A stretch of DNA of 64,000 bases from Tolypothrix bouteillei VB521301 (GCF_000760695.4 NZ_JHEG04000001.1:877834-941833); one strand, 5' to 3'. Numbered from the stretch's first letter, positions 35,224 to 46,100 are shown. The notes: generated from the sequence alone by a model not told the origin. Translations and numbers: made by a program.

Positions 35224-35535
35224 AGAAGCGTCACTCTCGCACAATTAAAGCGTTACCATTACAATTTGTTCTCATTTGCAATCACAGACAACGGACCGGG
35301 AATGCTCCAACAAGTAAAAAACCGCATCTTCGATCCCTTTTTCACGACTAAACCTGTAGGCAAAGAAACAGGTATGGGTATGGCCATCAGCTATCAAATT
35401 ATTACCAAAAAACATGGTGGCATACGCGAATGCTTTTCCACAATTGGTCAAGGAACTGAGTTTATGATTCAACTCCCCATCCACCGAAAATCTTCTCGTA
35501 CTTTGACCGATCCCTTAACCAAAATCCAACCATAA
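35224..35535 (+). pseudogene. C-terminal fragment of a sensor histidine kinase
   Basis: Only the ATP-binding half survives: ITDNGPGM (G1 box), IFDPFFTTKPVGKETGMGMAI (F and G2 boxes), GQGTEFMIQLPI (end). The dimerisation/H-box and any sensor domain are missing, and the frame upstream meets a stop at 35221. The best available start would be a TTG. It looks like the remains of a multi-domain (often PAS or GAF) kinase of the type common in filamentous cyanobacteria, here decayed; no protein that works alone is expected. Confidence 0.7.
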
Positions 35536-35714
35536 CCCGACCAAAAGTTAATGGAATTTAAAAGCTTTGAGTGTGACTTAAAAGAATTGTTTGCTGTGAA
35601 TATTGTAATATTGGTCTTTATGCTTGAATTTAGCGATCGCTAGTTTTAGCCCGGAGATGCTTCAAGCATGAGACACACAGCAAATTATCTAATATCCGAT
35701 CTATGGTATCGAAT

Positions 35715-36461
35715 ATGAATAACACACTCAAGAATAAACGCGCACTTGTTACAGGAGGGAGTCGAGGCATCGGGGCTGCTATCGTCAAGCGTTTGGCCAA
35801 TGAGGGAGCTGATGTTGCCTTCACCTATACCAGCTCGCCCGATCGAGCCAAGGAAATTGCTGATGCATTGCAGGCACTGGGAGTTCGGGCTTTGGCTATC
35901 CAAGCCAACAGTGCCGAAGCCAGTGAGGTAGTGGCTGCTGTTGAACACACAGTGAACCAATTAGGTGGCATTGATATCTTAGTTAATAATGCGGGTGTGC
36001 TGGCGATCGCACCTATCGATGATTTCAAGCTTGCGGACTTCGATCGAACTTTTGCAATTAACGTGCGTGCCGTGTTTGTGGCAACCCAAGCTGCAGTGAA
36101 ACACATGAAAGAAGGCGGACGCATCATCAATATCGGCAGTACCAATGCCGAACGTATGCCATTTACAGGTGGTAGTGTTTATGCTATGAGCAAATCTGCC
36201 CTACAAGGGCTTGTACAAGGACTGGCGCGGGATCTCGGTCCACGCGGAATTACAATTAACAACGTGCAGCCCGGACCGATCGCTACGGATATGAATCCTC
36301 CGGAGGGTGAGTTTGCCGAGATGCTCAAAAAGCAGTTTCTGGCACTGCCCCGCTACGGTACAGTTGAGGAGATTGCGGGGATGGTTGCTTATCTGGCTGG
36401 ACCCGAAGCCGGGTACATCACTGGGGCAAACTTAATGATTGACGGAGGATTCAGCGCCTAA
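35715..36461 (+). CDS. Short-chain dehydrogenase/reductase, FabG-like
   Basis: 248 residues of the classical SDR family: cofactor motif TGGSRGIG near residue 14, NNAG near residue 88, and the catalytic Ser-Tyr-Lys set in GSTNAERMPFTGGSVYAMSK. It ends with the common NLMIDGGFSA. It reduces or oxidises a carbonyl/hydroxyl with NAD(P)H. The Asn/Ser-rich 'TYTSSPDRA' after the second strand suggests NADPH preference. No pathway partner is near, so the substrate is unknown. A start four codons earlier (35703) is also possible; no good ribosome binding site separates them. Confidence 0.85.
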   Translation: MNNTLKNKRALVTGGSRGIGAAIVKRLANEGADVAFTYTSSPDRAKEIADALQALGVRALAIQANSAEASEVVAAVEHTVNQLGGIDILVNNAGVLAIAPIDDFKLADFDRTFAINVRAVFVATQAAVKHMKEGGRIINIGSTNAERMPFTGGSVYAMSKSALQGLVQGLARDLGPRGITINNVQPGPIATDMNPPEGEFAEMLKKQFLALPRYGTVEEIAGMVAYLAGPEAGYITGANLMIDGGFSA

Positions 36462-36497
36462 CTACCAGAAGTGTGAGGAAGCCTTTGTCCTCAAGTA

Positions 36498-36773
36498 TTG
36501 CTGATGTGTTGTAAGGATGAGCAACATGCTTTCGTCCTAAGTTATCTAGTTGCGATCGCAGTACCGCCTGTTTTTGCTCAAAATTACAGGCAATGTTATG
36601 ACATTCTAGCCAGAGGTAAATATCCTCAAGCAGAAAAATGCCTTTCTAGGTTAATTGCTCTATATCCCGAAAACGCAAAAACACAATTTTTGAGCTTAAA
36701 CCAATGCGATCGCACTGTCTTAAACTTATCCGTCACAGTCAGTATAAGTCGTCATTTCCCAGTGGAAAGGTAA
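36498..36773 (+). pseudogene. Short TPR-protein remnant
   Basis: The reading frame has a hydrophobic start (VLSYLVAIAVPPVFAQ) like a signal peptide and one TPR-like unit (CYDILARGKYPQAEKCLSRLIALYPENAK), then random-looking sequence to the stop. It starts only at TTG/ATG codons with no ribosome binding site. Best read as the first 60 or so residues of a secreted TPR protein whose remainder is lost. Confidence 0.35.
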
Positions 36774-37273
36774 ATAGATAAATTCGGGCTCCGGGTTGTT
36801 CCCTGACTCAAGGGTTGCACTTTTGCTCTAGAACTGACTGAGAACGCGATCGCTATCCATCCCGCTTCACCCACTCCTCTCTTGGATGAGTCGCTTATAT
36901 AGAAGGGGTCCGATCGCAATCGCTTAAATTTGCTTCCATTTTGGCTTGTAACTTAGCCACCTGCACAGCTATCCTCTATAATGTGTCACTCTTACAAATG
37001 AATTGGCTGCCATATTTCGTATAGGAGCACGTGAAGAAGAAAACGTTTTAACACGGAATCAATATGCGATCGATCTAACACAATCTTCAATCTAGATTTT
37101 TTGTAAAATCCGGAATGTCAAATACTAAGGCTGTATCAAAATTTGAGCGCAACCATTTTGCTTACCTCCAATTACAAATTATAAATTATTAATGATTTGG
37201 TTAACTTGTGATGTCCCAGGGGACTCCGGTCAAAATTTTGAAGGTATATACTTTAGCCAGACCATAATAACTA
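36774..37273. other. Intergenic region
   Basis: About 500 bp with two or three HIP1 GCGATCGC-type sites and no gene. Nothing palindromic of note. Confidence 0.35.
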
Positions 37274-38764
37274 ATGACTAAGAACTTTCAAATTCAATTA
37301 AGTTGGAAAGATCCAGTGACAGGAGAACAGAGAGAACCACGTTTAAGTTTACCCATAGCCTTGGGTCGAGAGTTCTCTCAGATGCCCGTCGAACATAACG
37401 GTAAGCGCGTCGCACGAATGCTGCTTAAGAGTCACCAAGTTTCTCGCTACCATGCCTTAATTGACTGTGAACAAAATCATTTAGTAGTCATAGATAGGAA
37501 CAGTGCTAACGGTACTTTTGTCAATAGTCAACGTCAAACACGTTGTATTTTGACAAGTGGTGATATTTTGCAAATAGGTTCCTGCACAATTACTGTCAGC
37601 TTTGACTCTCGTGAGTTTCTACAAGAACCTAACGACAGTGTTAGCATTGACTCTCATGAGTTTCTACAAGAACTTAGCGACAGTGTTAGCATTGACTCTC
37701 ATGAGTTCCCACAAGAATCTAGCGACAGTCTTAGCATTGACTCTCATGAGTTCCCACAAGAATCTAGCGACAGTCTTAGCATTGACTCTCATGAGTTCTC
37801 ACAAGAATCTAGCGACAGTGTTAGCTTGAACTCTCATGAGTTCCCACAAGAATTTACTAACAATAAAACTTCGATATCATCTTTACATATTCCTACGGCT
37901 CATTCTCTTAGCCTGACAGAGATATTTCCTGTTATCTCAAACAAGCTTGACTTATACCAAAGTGGCTTCCTAATACCAGGTCTTATTACAGTACTGTTTG
38001 TAGTAGGAATGTTAGCTACTAGAAATAGTGATAAATTCTTCTACATTTTAGCAGCTTACTTAGCTATCTCAAGTCATTACTTTATACATAAAATTTGCCA
38101 TAAACATAAGCCTTGGTGGTTATTATTCAGCGTAGGTTTAGCTACAGCTCTACCCCTTTTAGGTGGATTGCATTTATTTTCATCTCATCATGATGATAAT
38201 TTTTTTGAGATAATTGTTAAGACTTTTTTAGGACAAGGATTATCAGAAGAACTTTTCAAAGCATTTCCAGTATTCTTAGTCTACTTAATAGGTAGATTAC
38301 TTTCATCACCTAAAAGGGAAAGCATTGGGATATGGGAGCCAATAGATGGAATACTTTTAGGAACAGCCTCTGCAACTGGATTTGCTTTAGTAGAGACTAT
38401 GATGCACGTGCATGAAGAGATTGAAAAAAGCGGTCATTTTGCAGGATTAACACTTTTAATTCCCCAAATTTTAGGAGATATTTCCGGACAGGTAGCATAC
38501 AGTGGCTACTTTGGCTACTTTATTGGTTTGAGTACGCTGAAAAAATCATGGCGTTGGCAGCTTTTAGGAATTGGCTGTATGACTACAGCTACCATACACG
38601 CTATTGGGTCTATTGTGACTACATTGCAAGAGAAACAACAGCACAAGTACCTTGCTAGTATAAGCTTAGTTATCATCGGTTCTTTAGCTTACGCTTTTTT
38701 GATAGCAGCGATCCTTAAAGCCCGTCAACTTTCGCCAAAGTTGCAAAAATCTATTTCTCACTAA
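37274..38764 (+). CDS. FHA domain - PrsW-type intramembrane protease fusion
   Basis: 496 residues. Residues 1-110 are an FHA domain (ALGREFSQ, LLKSHQVSRYHALI, VIDRNSANGTFVN), a phosphothreonine reader. Residues about 110-195 are six tandem 15-residue repeats (DSHEFPQESSDSLSI type). Residues about 220-490 are eight or so membrane helices with the PrsW protease motifs: LSEELFKAFP (EExxK), the second Glu in GFALVETMMHVHEE, and His in ATIHAIGS. PrsW proteases act in membranes and, in Bacillus, cut an anti-sigma factor. This fusion suggests membrane proteolysis steered by Thr phosphorylation. It stands alone upstream of the two-component region. Confidence 0.85.
   Translation: MTKNFQIQLSWKDPVTGEQREPRLSLPIALGREFSQMPVEHNGKRVARMLLKSHQVSRYHALIDCEQNHLVVIDRNSANGTFVNSQRQTRCILTSGDILQIGSCTITVSFDSREFLQEPNDSVSIDSHEFLQELSDSVSIDSHEFPQESSDSLSIDSHEFPQESSDSLSIDSHEFSQESSDSVSLNSHEFPQEFTNNKTSISSLHIPTAHSLSLTEIFPVISNKLDLYQSGFLIPGLITVLFVVGMLATRNSDKFFYILAAYLAISSHYFIHKICHKHKPWWLLFSVGLATALPLLGGLHLFSSHHDDNFFEIIVKTFLGQGLSEELFKAFPVFLVYLIGRLLSSPKRESIGIWEPIDGILLGTASATGFALVETMMHVHEEIEKSGHFAGLTLLIPQILGDISGQVAYSGYFGYFIGLSTLKKSWRWQLLGIGCMTTATIHAIGSIVTTLQEKQQHKYLASISLVIIGSLAYAFLIAAILKARQLSPKLQKSISH
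37604..37855 (+). repeat. 45-bp coding tandem repeats
   Basis: Five full units start at 37604, 37649, 37694, 37739 and 37784, and a sixth partial unit starts at 37829. Units 3 and 4 are nearly identical at DNA level (CATGAGTTCCCACAAGAATC), so duplication is recent. They encode the linker between the FHA and protease domains; the number of units should vary between strains. Confidence 0.9.
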
Positions 38765-38784
38765 CGTGAGTTCGACAGACTTCA

Positions 38785-38885
38785 CCCTCCCGAAGTTTGC
38801 TCAACGGGGAGAACCCCCTCCGGGTTGGCCTGTTCCGGTGGTCGCGGGAAACCCGCCTACAGCACTGGTCTCACCGCCTACTCTT
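38785..38885 (-). repeat. GC-rich palindromic repeat element
   Basis: Read on the minus strand it begins GGTGAGACCAGTGCTGTAGG and contains CGGGTTTCCCGC, CCCGGAGGGGGTTCTCCCC and GCAAACTTCGGGAGGG. The first part is the same unit as at 4524-4577 and the last part as at 6800-6830. Short frames across it are not genes. After it, ACCCAACTTCTCGGGTGCGC makes a further small hairpin. Confidence 0.7.
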
Positions 38886-39066
38886 TCTAGATTTAGCGCA
38901 CCCAACTTCTCGGGTGCGCTTCTACGATTTAATATACAAATTACATATGGAACAGCCGATCGGTCCTAGTATATGGCAAAAGCAGCTGCCCTGCATGGCG
39001 ATTTCTCTTACCAAAGACAGTGCGATCGATTTTTCTTATTTTTAAATTTATTAAGATATGTCTTTT

Positions 39067-39097
39067 CTTTATAAGTTTTTCATTTTCTGCCTATAAG
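39067..39097 (+). promoter_or_regulatory. 11-bp-period direct repeat promoter motif upstream of the diguanylate cyclase
   Basis: CTTTATAAGTTTTTCATTTT at 39067-39086 followed by TATAAG at 39092. TTTAT and TTCAT recur with an 11-bp period. Near-identical 20-mers lie at 48296 and 48971, each upstream of a two-component gene. The distance to the ATG at 39327 implies a leader of about 225 nt. Confidence 0.5.
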
Positions 39098-39326
39098 GTG
39101 GAGCGGTCGATAATTGAACTAATAGCCAGCTTGTTTGTTTTGAAGTTTATTTTAAGAAAAAACCACTTTATAACAAACCGATGCTAACGTGGGTACTTTC
39201 AAACCCTCTTTATGCTTCACAGCTAGTCTTTTACAGGAGTGTTGCTTTGAACGAAAGCCTTATAAAAATGACAGAGTTGTTATCATGTCTTGAAGAAATT
39301 CATACTACTAAGTATAGATAACCATT

Positions 39327-41078
39327 ATGAAAATTTTGCTTGTAGAAGAAGATATAACAGCAACACAAATGCTAAAAGAAAGCTTGGAAATGAAGCAATA
39401 TTCAGTAGATTGTGCTGCTGATAGTGCAACTGCTTGGGAATTAGCAGAAGCATTTGCTTATGCCTTAATTTTGTTTAATGTGGCACTACCCAAACTGGAT
39501 GGCATTACGTTTTGTCAAAAACTACGAGCAAAGGGAAACCACACGCCAATTGTTCTCTTAACAGATCGAGATAGCACGACTCTCGAAATTGCGGGGTTAG
39601 ATGCTGGGGCAGATGATTGCTTGGTGAAGACCTGCGAACTTGACGAATTGTTTGCCCGTATCCGAGCAGTCATTCGGCGGGTAACACTAGTCCAAAAGTT
39701 GGGGCAAGAATTCAGTCCATCATTAGTTGAGTTACCAGTTAAAAATCGCTTATACTTTAGTTCTAATGTAGCAAGCGCGAATCAACAAATACACCTCCTA
39801 ATAGTTGATAATGGGGAGTTAGTTTCAGCTTTGACCGCAGAAGCTAAACTTCGGGGAATACGAGTACAAACAGCAAAAACTTTAGCCCGCGCTAGGAAAA
39901 TTGTGGCCTCCACTCAACTAGATCTGATTGTGTTAGATTTAAGTTTTTCTAATTCTTTAGAAAATGGGTTGGAACTGTTAGTAGAACTTTCTGCTGTCAA
40001 ATCGCCTGTACCCGTGCTCGTGTTGACTGCTAGTGGGAATTTTAGCGATCGCGTCCAAGCAGTAAAACTAGGAGCCACAGGTTTTCTGCAAAAACCCGTG
40101 TCACCCTCAGAGGTGATGGATGCGGTAACGCAAGTGTTACAAAAATCGAATATTCCAGAAGCAAAGCTGCTAATTGTAGACGACGATCCTCAAATTCTTG
40201 AGTTTCTACGAACATTACTGTCACCTTGGGGATTTCAATTAGCACTGCTTGATAACCCGCAAGAATTTTGGGAGACATTAGAACAATTCGCTCCGGATTT
40301 ACTCATTTTAGATTGGCAAATGCCTTATTTTAGTGGTGTGGAACTCTGTCAAGTTGTACGTGCCGATCTTCGTTGGAATCAACTACCCATACTATTTTTG
40401 TCGGCACATAACGATCCAGAAACAGTGCAACGAGTTTTTACATCCGGTGCTGATGACTACGTCAATAAACCAATTGTGGAATCAGAATTGATAGCCCGTA
40501 TACTCAATCGACTCGAGCGAAGCAAAATTTTACAACATTTAGCAGATATAGATACACTGACTGGTCTTAGCAATCGTCGTAAATTCGTGCAAGGTTTTAA
40601 TTATCTACTACGGTTGGCAAAGCGCCAAAAACAATCTTTGTGTTTTGTATTTCTAGACTTAGATCGCTTTAAATCCATCAACGATTCTTACGGACACGAT
40701 ACAGGCGATAAAGTCCTCAAGCAGTTGGCAGAGTTGCTAAAGTACGACTTTCGTGATGAGGATATTGTCGCTCGTTGGGGTGGTGAGGAGTTTGCTATTG
40801 GTTTATATGGTATAGACCAACAACAATGTGTCGAGCGTATAACAAGATTTCTACAGACTTTTCGTCAGCATGAGTTTATCGATACTCAAAAGCAAAAATT
40901 CCAAGTTACCTTTAGTGCAGGTATTGCTGAGTATCCCTGTGATGGAACTAACTTGGAGGAACTTTATCACGTTGCTGATACCCAATTGTACAAGGCAAAG
41001 ATATCGGGACGAAATCAAGTCCTGTCTTCACAATCTGTCAGTGTTAAGAAGGAGGCTAGTCTTCATATTAGTATGTAA
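39327..41078 (+). CDS. Triple-receiver response regulator with GGDEF diguanylate cyclase
   Basis: 583 residues: REC1 (1-120), REC2 (about 150-270), REC3 (about 285-400), GGDEF (about 410-570). REC2 and REC3 keep the phosphoacceptor Asp (LIVLDLS, LLILDWQMP). In REC1 the position is Asn (LILFNVALPKLDG), so REC1 cannot be phosphorylated in the usual way. The cyclase motif is active type (RWGGEEF), with RDED five residues before it as the product-inhibition I-site. It should make cyclic di-GMP in answer to phosphorelay input. The similar domain order at 41310 suggests a duplicated gene pair whose output domains differ. Confidence 0.9.
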   Translation: MKILLVEEDITATQMLKESLEMKQYSVDCAADSATAWELAEAFAYALILFNVALPKLDGITFCQKLRAKGNHTPIVLLTDRDSTTLEIAGLDAGADDCLVKTCELDELFARIRAVIRRVTLVQKLGQEFSPSLVELPVKNRLYFSSNVASANQQIHLLIVDNGELVSALTAEAKLRGIRVQTAKTLARARKIVASTQLDLIVLDLSFSNSLENGLELLVELSAVKSPVPVLVLTASGNFSDRVQAVKLGATGFLQKPVSPSEVMDAVTQVLQKSNIPEAKLLIVDDDPQILEFLRTLLSPWGFQLALLDNPQEFWETLEQFAPDLLILDWQMPYFSGVELCQVVRADLRWNQLPILFLSAHNDPETVQRVFTSGADDYVNKPIVESELIARILNRLERSKILQHLADIDTLTGLSNRRKFVQGFNYLLRLAKRQKQSLCFVFLDLDRFKSINDSYGHDTGDKVLKQLAELLKYDFRDEDIVARWGGEEFAIGLYGIDQQQCVERITRFLQTFRQHEFIDTQKQKFQVTFSAGIAEYPCDGTNLEELYHVADTQLYKAKISGRNQVLSSQSVSVKKEASLHISM

Positions 41079-41309
41079 TAATTTATACAAAAGTCGTTAT
41101 GGATTAGACCTCTCCTAAAAACAATGTCCGGACTCGCTGTTTGAAGCGTTTTTACTAAAGATATCGCAATGCAGAATGAATTTCTCAAGATGTCTGTATG
41201 TCACTCATAATTGTAACGATATATGTAGATCCTGGAGCAGCTTGACTGGGCAGAAGATAATGCGAAATGATAACAACCTTTGTGTCATCAGCATCTTCTT
41301 TAAATCTTG

Positions 41310-43184
41310 ATGCAGCTCATGAAAATTTTATTGGTAGAGGATGACATAGCAGTCAGTACAGCACTTGCAAAGTTGCTCAGTGCAAATCATTACAGTGTGG
41401 ACTTAGCAAACGATGGACAAACAGGGCTAGACCTAGCAATGTCAGATCGATATGACTTAATTTTGCTGGATTGGCTAATTCCAAAATTGGATGGTATTAA
41501 CCTGTGCAAGCAACTCCGAGCGCAAGGTTACCACAAACCGATTTTGTTATTAAGTGCAAAGAATTGCCATGCAGATATTGTGGTAGGTTTGGATGCGGGA
41601 GCAGATGATTACGTTACCAAACCCTATAATCTAGAAGCATTACTAGCCAGAATTCGTTCTCTGCTGCGACGGAGTGGAACACTATCGAGATCCACTTTAA
41701 GTTGGGGAAATCTTTGTTTGGATAGAATCTCCGGCAAAGTCACGTGTCACGAGCAGGACATTGCACTGACAGCAACAGAATACAAATTGCTGGAATTGTT
41801 TTTGCAAAACCCCCATCGTATCTTTAGTCGTAGGATGATTCTCGATCGACTTTGGGGATTTGATGACGCACCGATTGAAAATGCAGTGACGACTCATGTC
41901 AAAGACTTACGCAAGAAACTGAAAGCAGGTGGTCTGACAGAAGATCTTCTCGAAACAGTGTATGGTATGGGATATCGATTAAGGCTTGTTCCAGCGATTT
42001 CTATTCCAGATCGTCCGGTAAGTACAGATGAGAGCAAGAGCAAGAAACGACCTCATACTAAAAATATAGCCTCTATTAATCAAGTCTTAGAACGATTTTG
42101 CAATTCCTTTGGTCAACAAGTTGCGGTGCTAGAGCAAGCAAAAACTGCTCTGTTGGCAGGAAATTTCAGCGAGGAGTTACAGCGGGAGACATTGCATGAA
42201 GCGCACAAGCTCGCAGGCTCAATGGGTACATTTGGATATCCAGAAGGTACCCGATTGGCACGGGCAGTCGAGCATTTATTGATACATAATCGAATTGAGA
42301 CAGATGCAGAAATTTGCCAATTTTCCCAACTGGTGACGGCATTGCAACAAGAGTTAACAAAGCCACCCGTAACTGTCACGGCTCCAACAGTTCCTCAGCA
42401 CCAGATTTCTCACGTGCTAGCGATCGCTGATGATGATATGCTGACGGAACGGTTGCTGGCACAAGCAGATGCTTGGGGGATTAGCATGAAAACATCTCCC
42501 AATTCGATCGCTGCTCGCTCGCACCTTGCCCTGGAAATGCCAGATGCAATTCTACTGGATTTGAGCTTTCCCGGTACAGAAAAAGATGGATTAATTCTGC
42601 TACAAGAGCTCGTAGAGCAATGGCCAGATCTGCCGATTGTCGTTTTTACCGCACGAGACTCTCTTGCCGATCGATTAGCCGTGGCGCGTTTGGGGGCGCG
42701 GCAATTTCTGCATAAGTCGGCAACAACTCAAGAGATTTTTCAAGCATTGGCGCGTGTCCTACCCCAATCCAAAACTTCAGAAGCTAAGGTTTTAATTGTA
42801 GATGATGACCCTGTCATGCTGACTCTCTTATCGGCATTACTGACTCCTTGGGGACTAGATGTGAAAACTTTAGCCGAACCACAGCAATTTTGGGAGGTGT
42901 TGATAGCGACATCACCAGATTTAGTGGTGTTAGATTTAGAAATGCCGATAGTGAACGGTTTAGAATTGTGCCAAGTCGTCCGGCAAGATGCCCAGTGGGG
43001 CGATCTACCTGTTTTGGTGGTCACAGCCCATACTGATGCTCAATTCCTTGAGGAAGCTTTTGCAGCAGGAGCCGATGATTTTATCACTAAGCCAGTTCTA
43101 GGTCCGGAACTCGTGACACGGGTACTCAGCCGAATTCAGCGAGTCCGAATGTGTTTGCAGGCAGGTAGAGCCAAACAGAGATGA
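41310..43184 (+). CDS. OmpR-type response regulator with Hpt and two additional receivers
   Basis: 624 residues: REC1 (ILLLDWLIPKLDG), winged-helix DNA-binding domain of OmpR/PhoB type (about 130-225, ending ETVYGMGYRLRLV), an Hpt domain (His in LHEAHKLAGSMGTFG), REC2 (AILLDLSFPG) and REC3 (LVVLDLEMP). All three receivers keep Asp, so a multistep relay through the internal Hpt is possible. OmpR-type domains bind 11-bp-spaced direct repeats, and many such repeats occur in this window. It overlaps the downstream kinase by 4 bp (ATGA), so both are translated together. A start at 41319 is equally possible. Confidence 0.9.
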   Translation: MQLMKILLVEDDIAVSTALAKLLSANHYSVDLANDGQTGLDLAMSDRYDLILLDWLIPKLDGINLCKQLRAQGYHKPILLLSAKNCHADIVVGLDAGADDYVTKPYNLEALLARIRSLLRRSGTLSRSTLSWGNLCLDRISGKVTCHEQDIALTATEYKLLELFLQNPHRIFSRRMILDRLWGFDDAPIENAVTTHVKDLRKKLKAGGLTEDLLETVYGMGYRLRLVPAISIPDRPVSTDESKSKKRPHTKNIASINQVLERFCNSFGQQVAVLEQAKTALLAGNFSEELQRETLHEAHKLAGSMGTFGYPEGTRLARAVEHLLIHNRIETDAEICQFSQLVTALQQELTKPPVTVTAPTVPQHQISHVLAIADDDMLTERLLAQADAWGISMKTSPNSIAARSHLALEMPDAILLDLSFPGTEKDGLILLQELVEQWPDLPIVVFTARDSLADRLAVARLGARQFLHKSATTQEIFQALARVLPQSKTSEAKVLIVDDDPVMLTLLSALLTPWGLDVKTLAEPQQFWEVLIATSPDLVVLDLEMPIVNGLELCQVVRQDAQWGDLPVLVVTAHTDAQFLEEAFAAGADDFITKPVLGPELVTRVLSRIQRVRMCLQAGRAKQR

Positions 43185-46100
43185 AACCTTATTCGCAATT
43201 ATTACCCTATGGAGTAGCCATCGGCTCAACTGCGCTCGCCCTGTCGCTGGGGCTCTGGCTAGAACCGCTTCCAATCCAAACTGTTGGTGCTCTTTTTTAC
43301 ATATCAATTCTTATCAGTACCTGGTATGGTGGCTTTCGACCGGGGAGCGCTACAGTTGTCCTTTCGATACTGGCAATTAATTATTTCTTTTTGCCTCCTC
43401 TGTATCAATTTTGGCTCTCCCAACCCAAAGACGTATTGCAGTTAAGCATTTTTCCACTGGTTGCTTTCACGATCGCGCTGCTCGCTAGCATCAACAGCAA
43501 ACAGAAGATTGCACAACTTGGTGTTGAGCAACACCGTTTGGTGATGGAGACGATCGGGCGTGTCCGGCACTCTGTCAATTTACAAGGTATCCTGCAAACC
43601 ACCGTAGATGAAGCCCGACAGTTTCTAGAGTGCGATCGCGTGAGTGTCTTCCAATTTTCTCCGGGCTGGGGTGGAACAGTTGTTGCCGAATCTGTTGCAA
43701 CGGAATGGATATCTATTTTACCACTCCAAATGTATGCTCCTTTCATTGGCGAAGAGAACTTCAAACTCTTTAAACAAGGCATGGTCGTCGCACAATCTGA
43801 TATTTATACGGCTGGGTTCGATCCCTGTCACATTGAATTTTTGGCGAATCTCCAGGTGCGGGCTAATCTGCTGGTTCCAGTTTTCAAAGGGGATGAATTA
43901 TGGGGGTTACTGGCGGCTCATCATTGTGCGGCTCCTCATGAGTGGCAATCTTTAGAAATCGATCTCCTACGACAGTTAGGGGGGTTGATGAGCATTGCTA
44001 TCCAGCAAGCCGCTTTGTTTGAACGGGCTCAGACTGAACTAACCGAACGCAAACGAACAGAACAAACTTTAGCAAAAGAGCTACTCCGTATCCGGATGCT
44101 CTTTGATACTTCATTTGATGGCATCGTTATTTTAAACACGCAAGGAAAGGTACTGGATGCCAATTTCCGATTTGCCCAGATGCTCGGCTATTCTCAGGAA
44201 GAAACTGCAAAGCTCAACATTTTTGACTGGGATGCTCAGTTTACTTGTGAAGAACTTCAGCAATTAATGCTTGAGTGCATATCTGTAAAAAGTGGAGTTT
44301 TGGAAACTCGCCACCAACGAAAAGATGGTTCGAGATACGATGTAGAGATAGGCTTTAGCGTTGTGGAATGGGAAGGGGAAATTCTGCGATTCTGCGTTTG
44401 TCGGGATATTAGCGATCGCAAACGGGCTGAAGTGGACCTACACAAAAGTCAAATCCAACTTCAACAACAATTAGCTGAAATCGAAACTATCTACCAGTCA
44501 GCCCCAATTGGGTTAAACGTCTTGGACACCGACCTTCGCTTTATCCGTATTAACCAGCGACTTGCAGAAATTAATGGGTTTTCCGTTGAAGCGCATCTCG
44601 GTCGCACGGTACGTGAGGTGCTACCCGAATTAGCTGACACTGCTGAACAACTGTTGCGTTCCATTTTGGAGACAGGCAAACCGCTTCTGAATGTGGAAAT
44701 AACTGGCGAAACTCCGGCTCAACCGGGTGTGCAACGAACCTGGTTGGAAAGCTTCTTGCCTTTAAAAGATGGCGATCGCATCATTGGTATCAGTACTGTT
44801 TGTCAGGAAATTACCGAACGCAAACGAGCAGAACAAAGTTTGCAGGAAAGGGAAACAACCTTACGCTTATTTGTCCGGTATGCACCTGCTGGTATTGCTA
44901 TGTTCGATAGAGATATGAACTATTTGATAGCCAGCCAAAGATGGGTGGACGATCACCATCTTGATTCGATTGAATCGCTTATAGGACGATCTCACTACGA
45001 AATCTTTCCGGAAATCACAGAGGAATGGCTGCAAATTCATCAACGGTGTTTGGCTGGAGCAACTGAAAAACGTGATGAAGATTTGTTTGTCCGCTTAGAT
45101 GGGAGCCAACAGTGGATACGCTGGGAAGTTCACCCCTGGCATACTGCTTTAGGTGAGATTGGCGGCATTATTATTTTTGGTGACGATATTACACAACGCA
45201 AACAGGCGCAAATTGACCTGCAACAACTGAATGCTGAACTTGAGCAACGGGTAGTTGAGCGAACAGCACAACTGGCTCAAGCAAACGATCGCCTGTTAGA
45301 AACGGTTATAGAGCAACAGCAAATCCAACTCATTCTTTTAGAACAGACGCAACTGCTGGATTTAGCACACGACACTATCATTACGAGCGACTTGAACGGC
45401 GTGATGACCTTTTGGAACGAGGGAGCCGAGTTTATGTACGGCTGGACAAAAGCCGAGGCTTTGGGGCAAATCTCGCATATTCTCCTAAAAACTCAATTTC
45501 CTCAACCATTAACAGAGATCGAAGCAGAACTTTTTGAAAAAGGCTATTGGGAAGGAGAACTTATTCATTTTAGCCGGGACGCTCGACCCATTACTGTAGC
45601 TAGCCGTTGGGTTTTACAAAAAAACAATGCCGGTCAACCAATTAAGATCTTGCAAATCAACAATGATATTACCGAGCGCAAACAAGCACAACTTGCCCTC
45701 AAGGAAAGCGAGGAACGTCACCGACTTGCTATGGATTTAACTCATATTGGATATTGGGATTTACACTTACCAAGCCAAAATATAGTATGGAATGACAATC
45801 ATTTTACCTTATTGGGTTTAGCTCCCTATGGTATCGAGCCTGGCTATGAGGTCTGGCTCAATCGGATTCATCCTGAAGATATTGGTTGGGTTGAACAACA
45901 GTTTTTAGAATCTATTAAAAACAGTACCGATTACACAACCGAGTATCGAGTGGTTTACCCGGATGGTTCGGTGCATTGGTTAATGGGGCGGGGACGCGCC
46001 ATTTACAATGAATCCGGGCAACCGTTGCGATCGCTCGGTGTAGTCTTAGATATTACCGAGCGCAAACGCACAGAAGCAGTTCTGCGCCAGTTTGAGCGCA

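Noticed and set aside
37602..37829. Alternative frame over the 45-bp repeats (75 codons)
   Set aside because: It only reflects the repeat in a second frame; the FHA-PrsW frame has clear domains.
41079..41309. Search for an 11-bp repeat motif before the OmpR-type regulator
   Set aside because: No convincing copy of either motif was found there, so autoregulation is not claimed.
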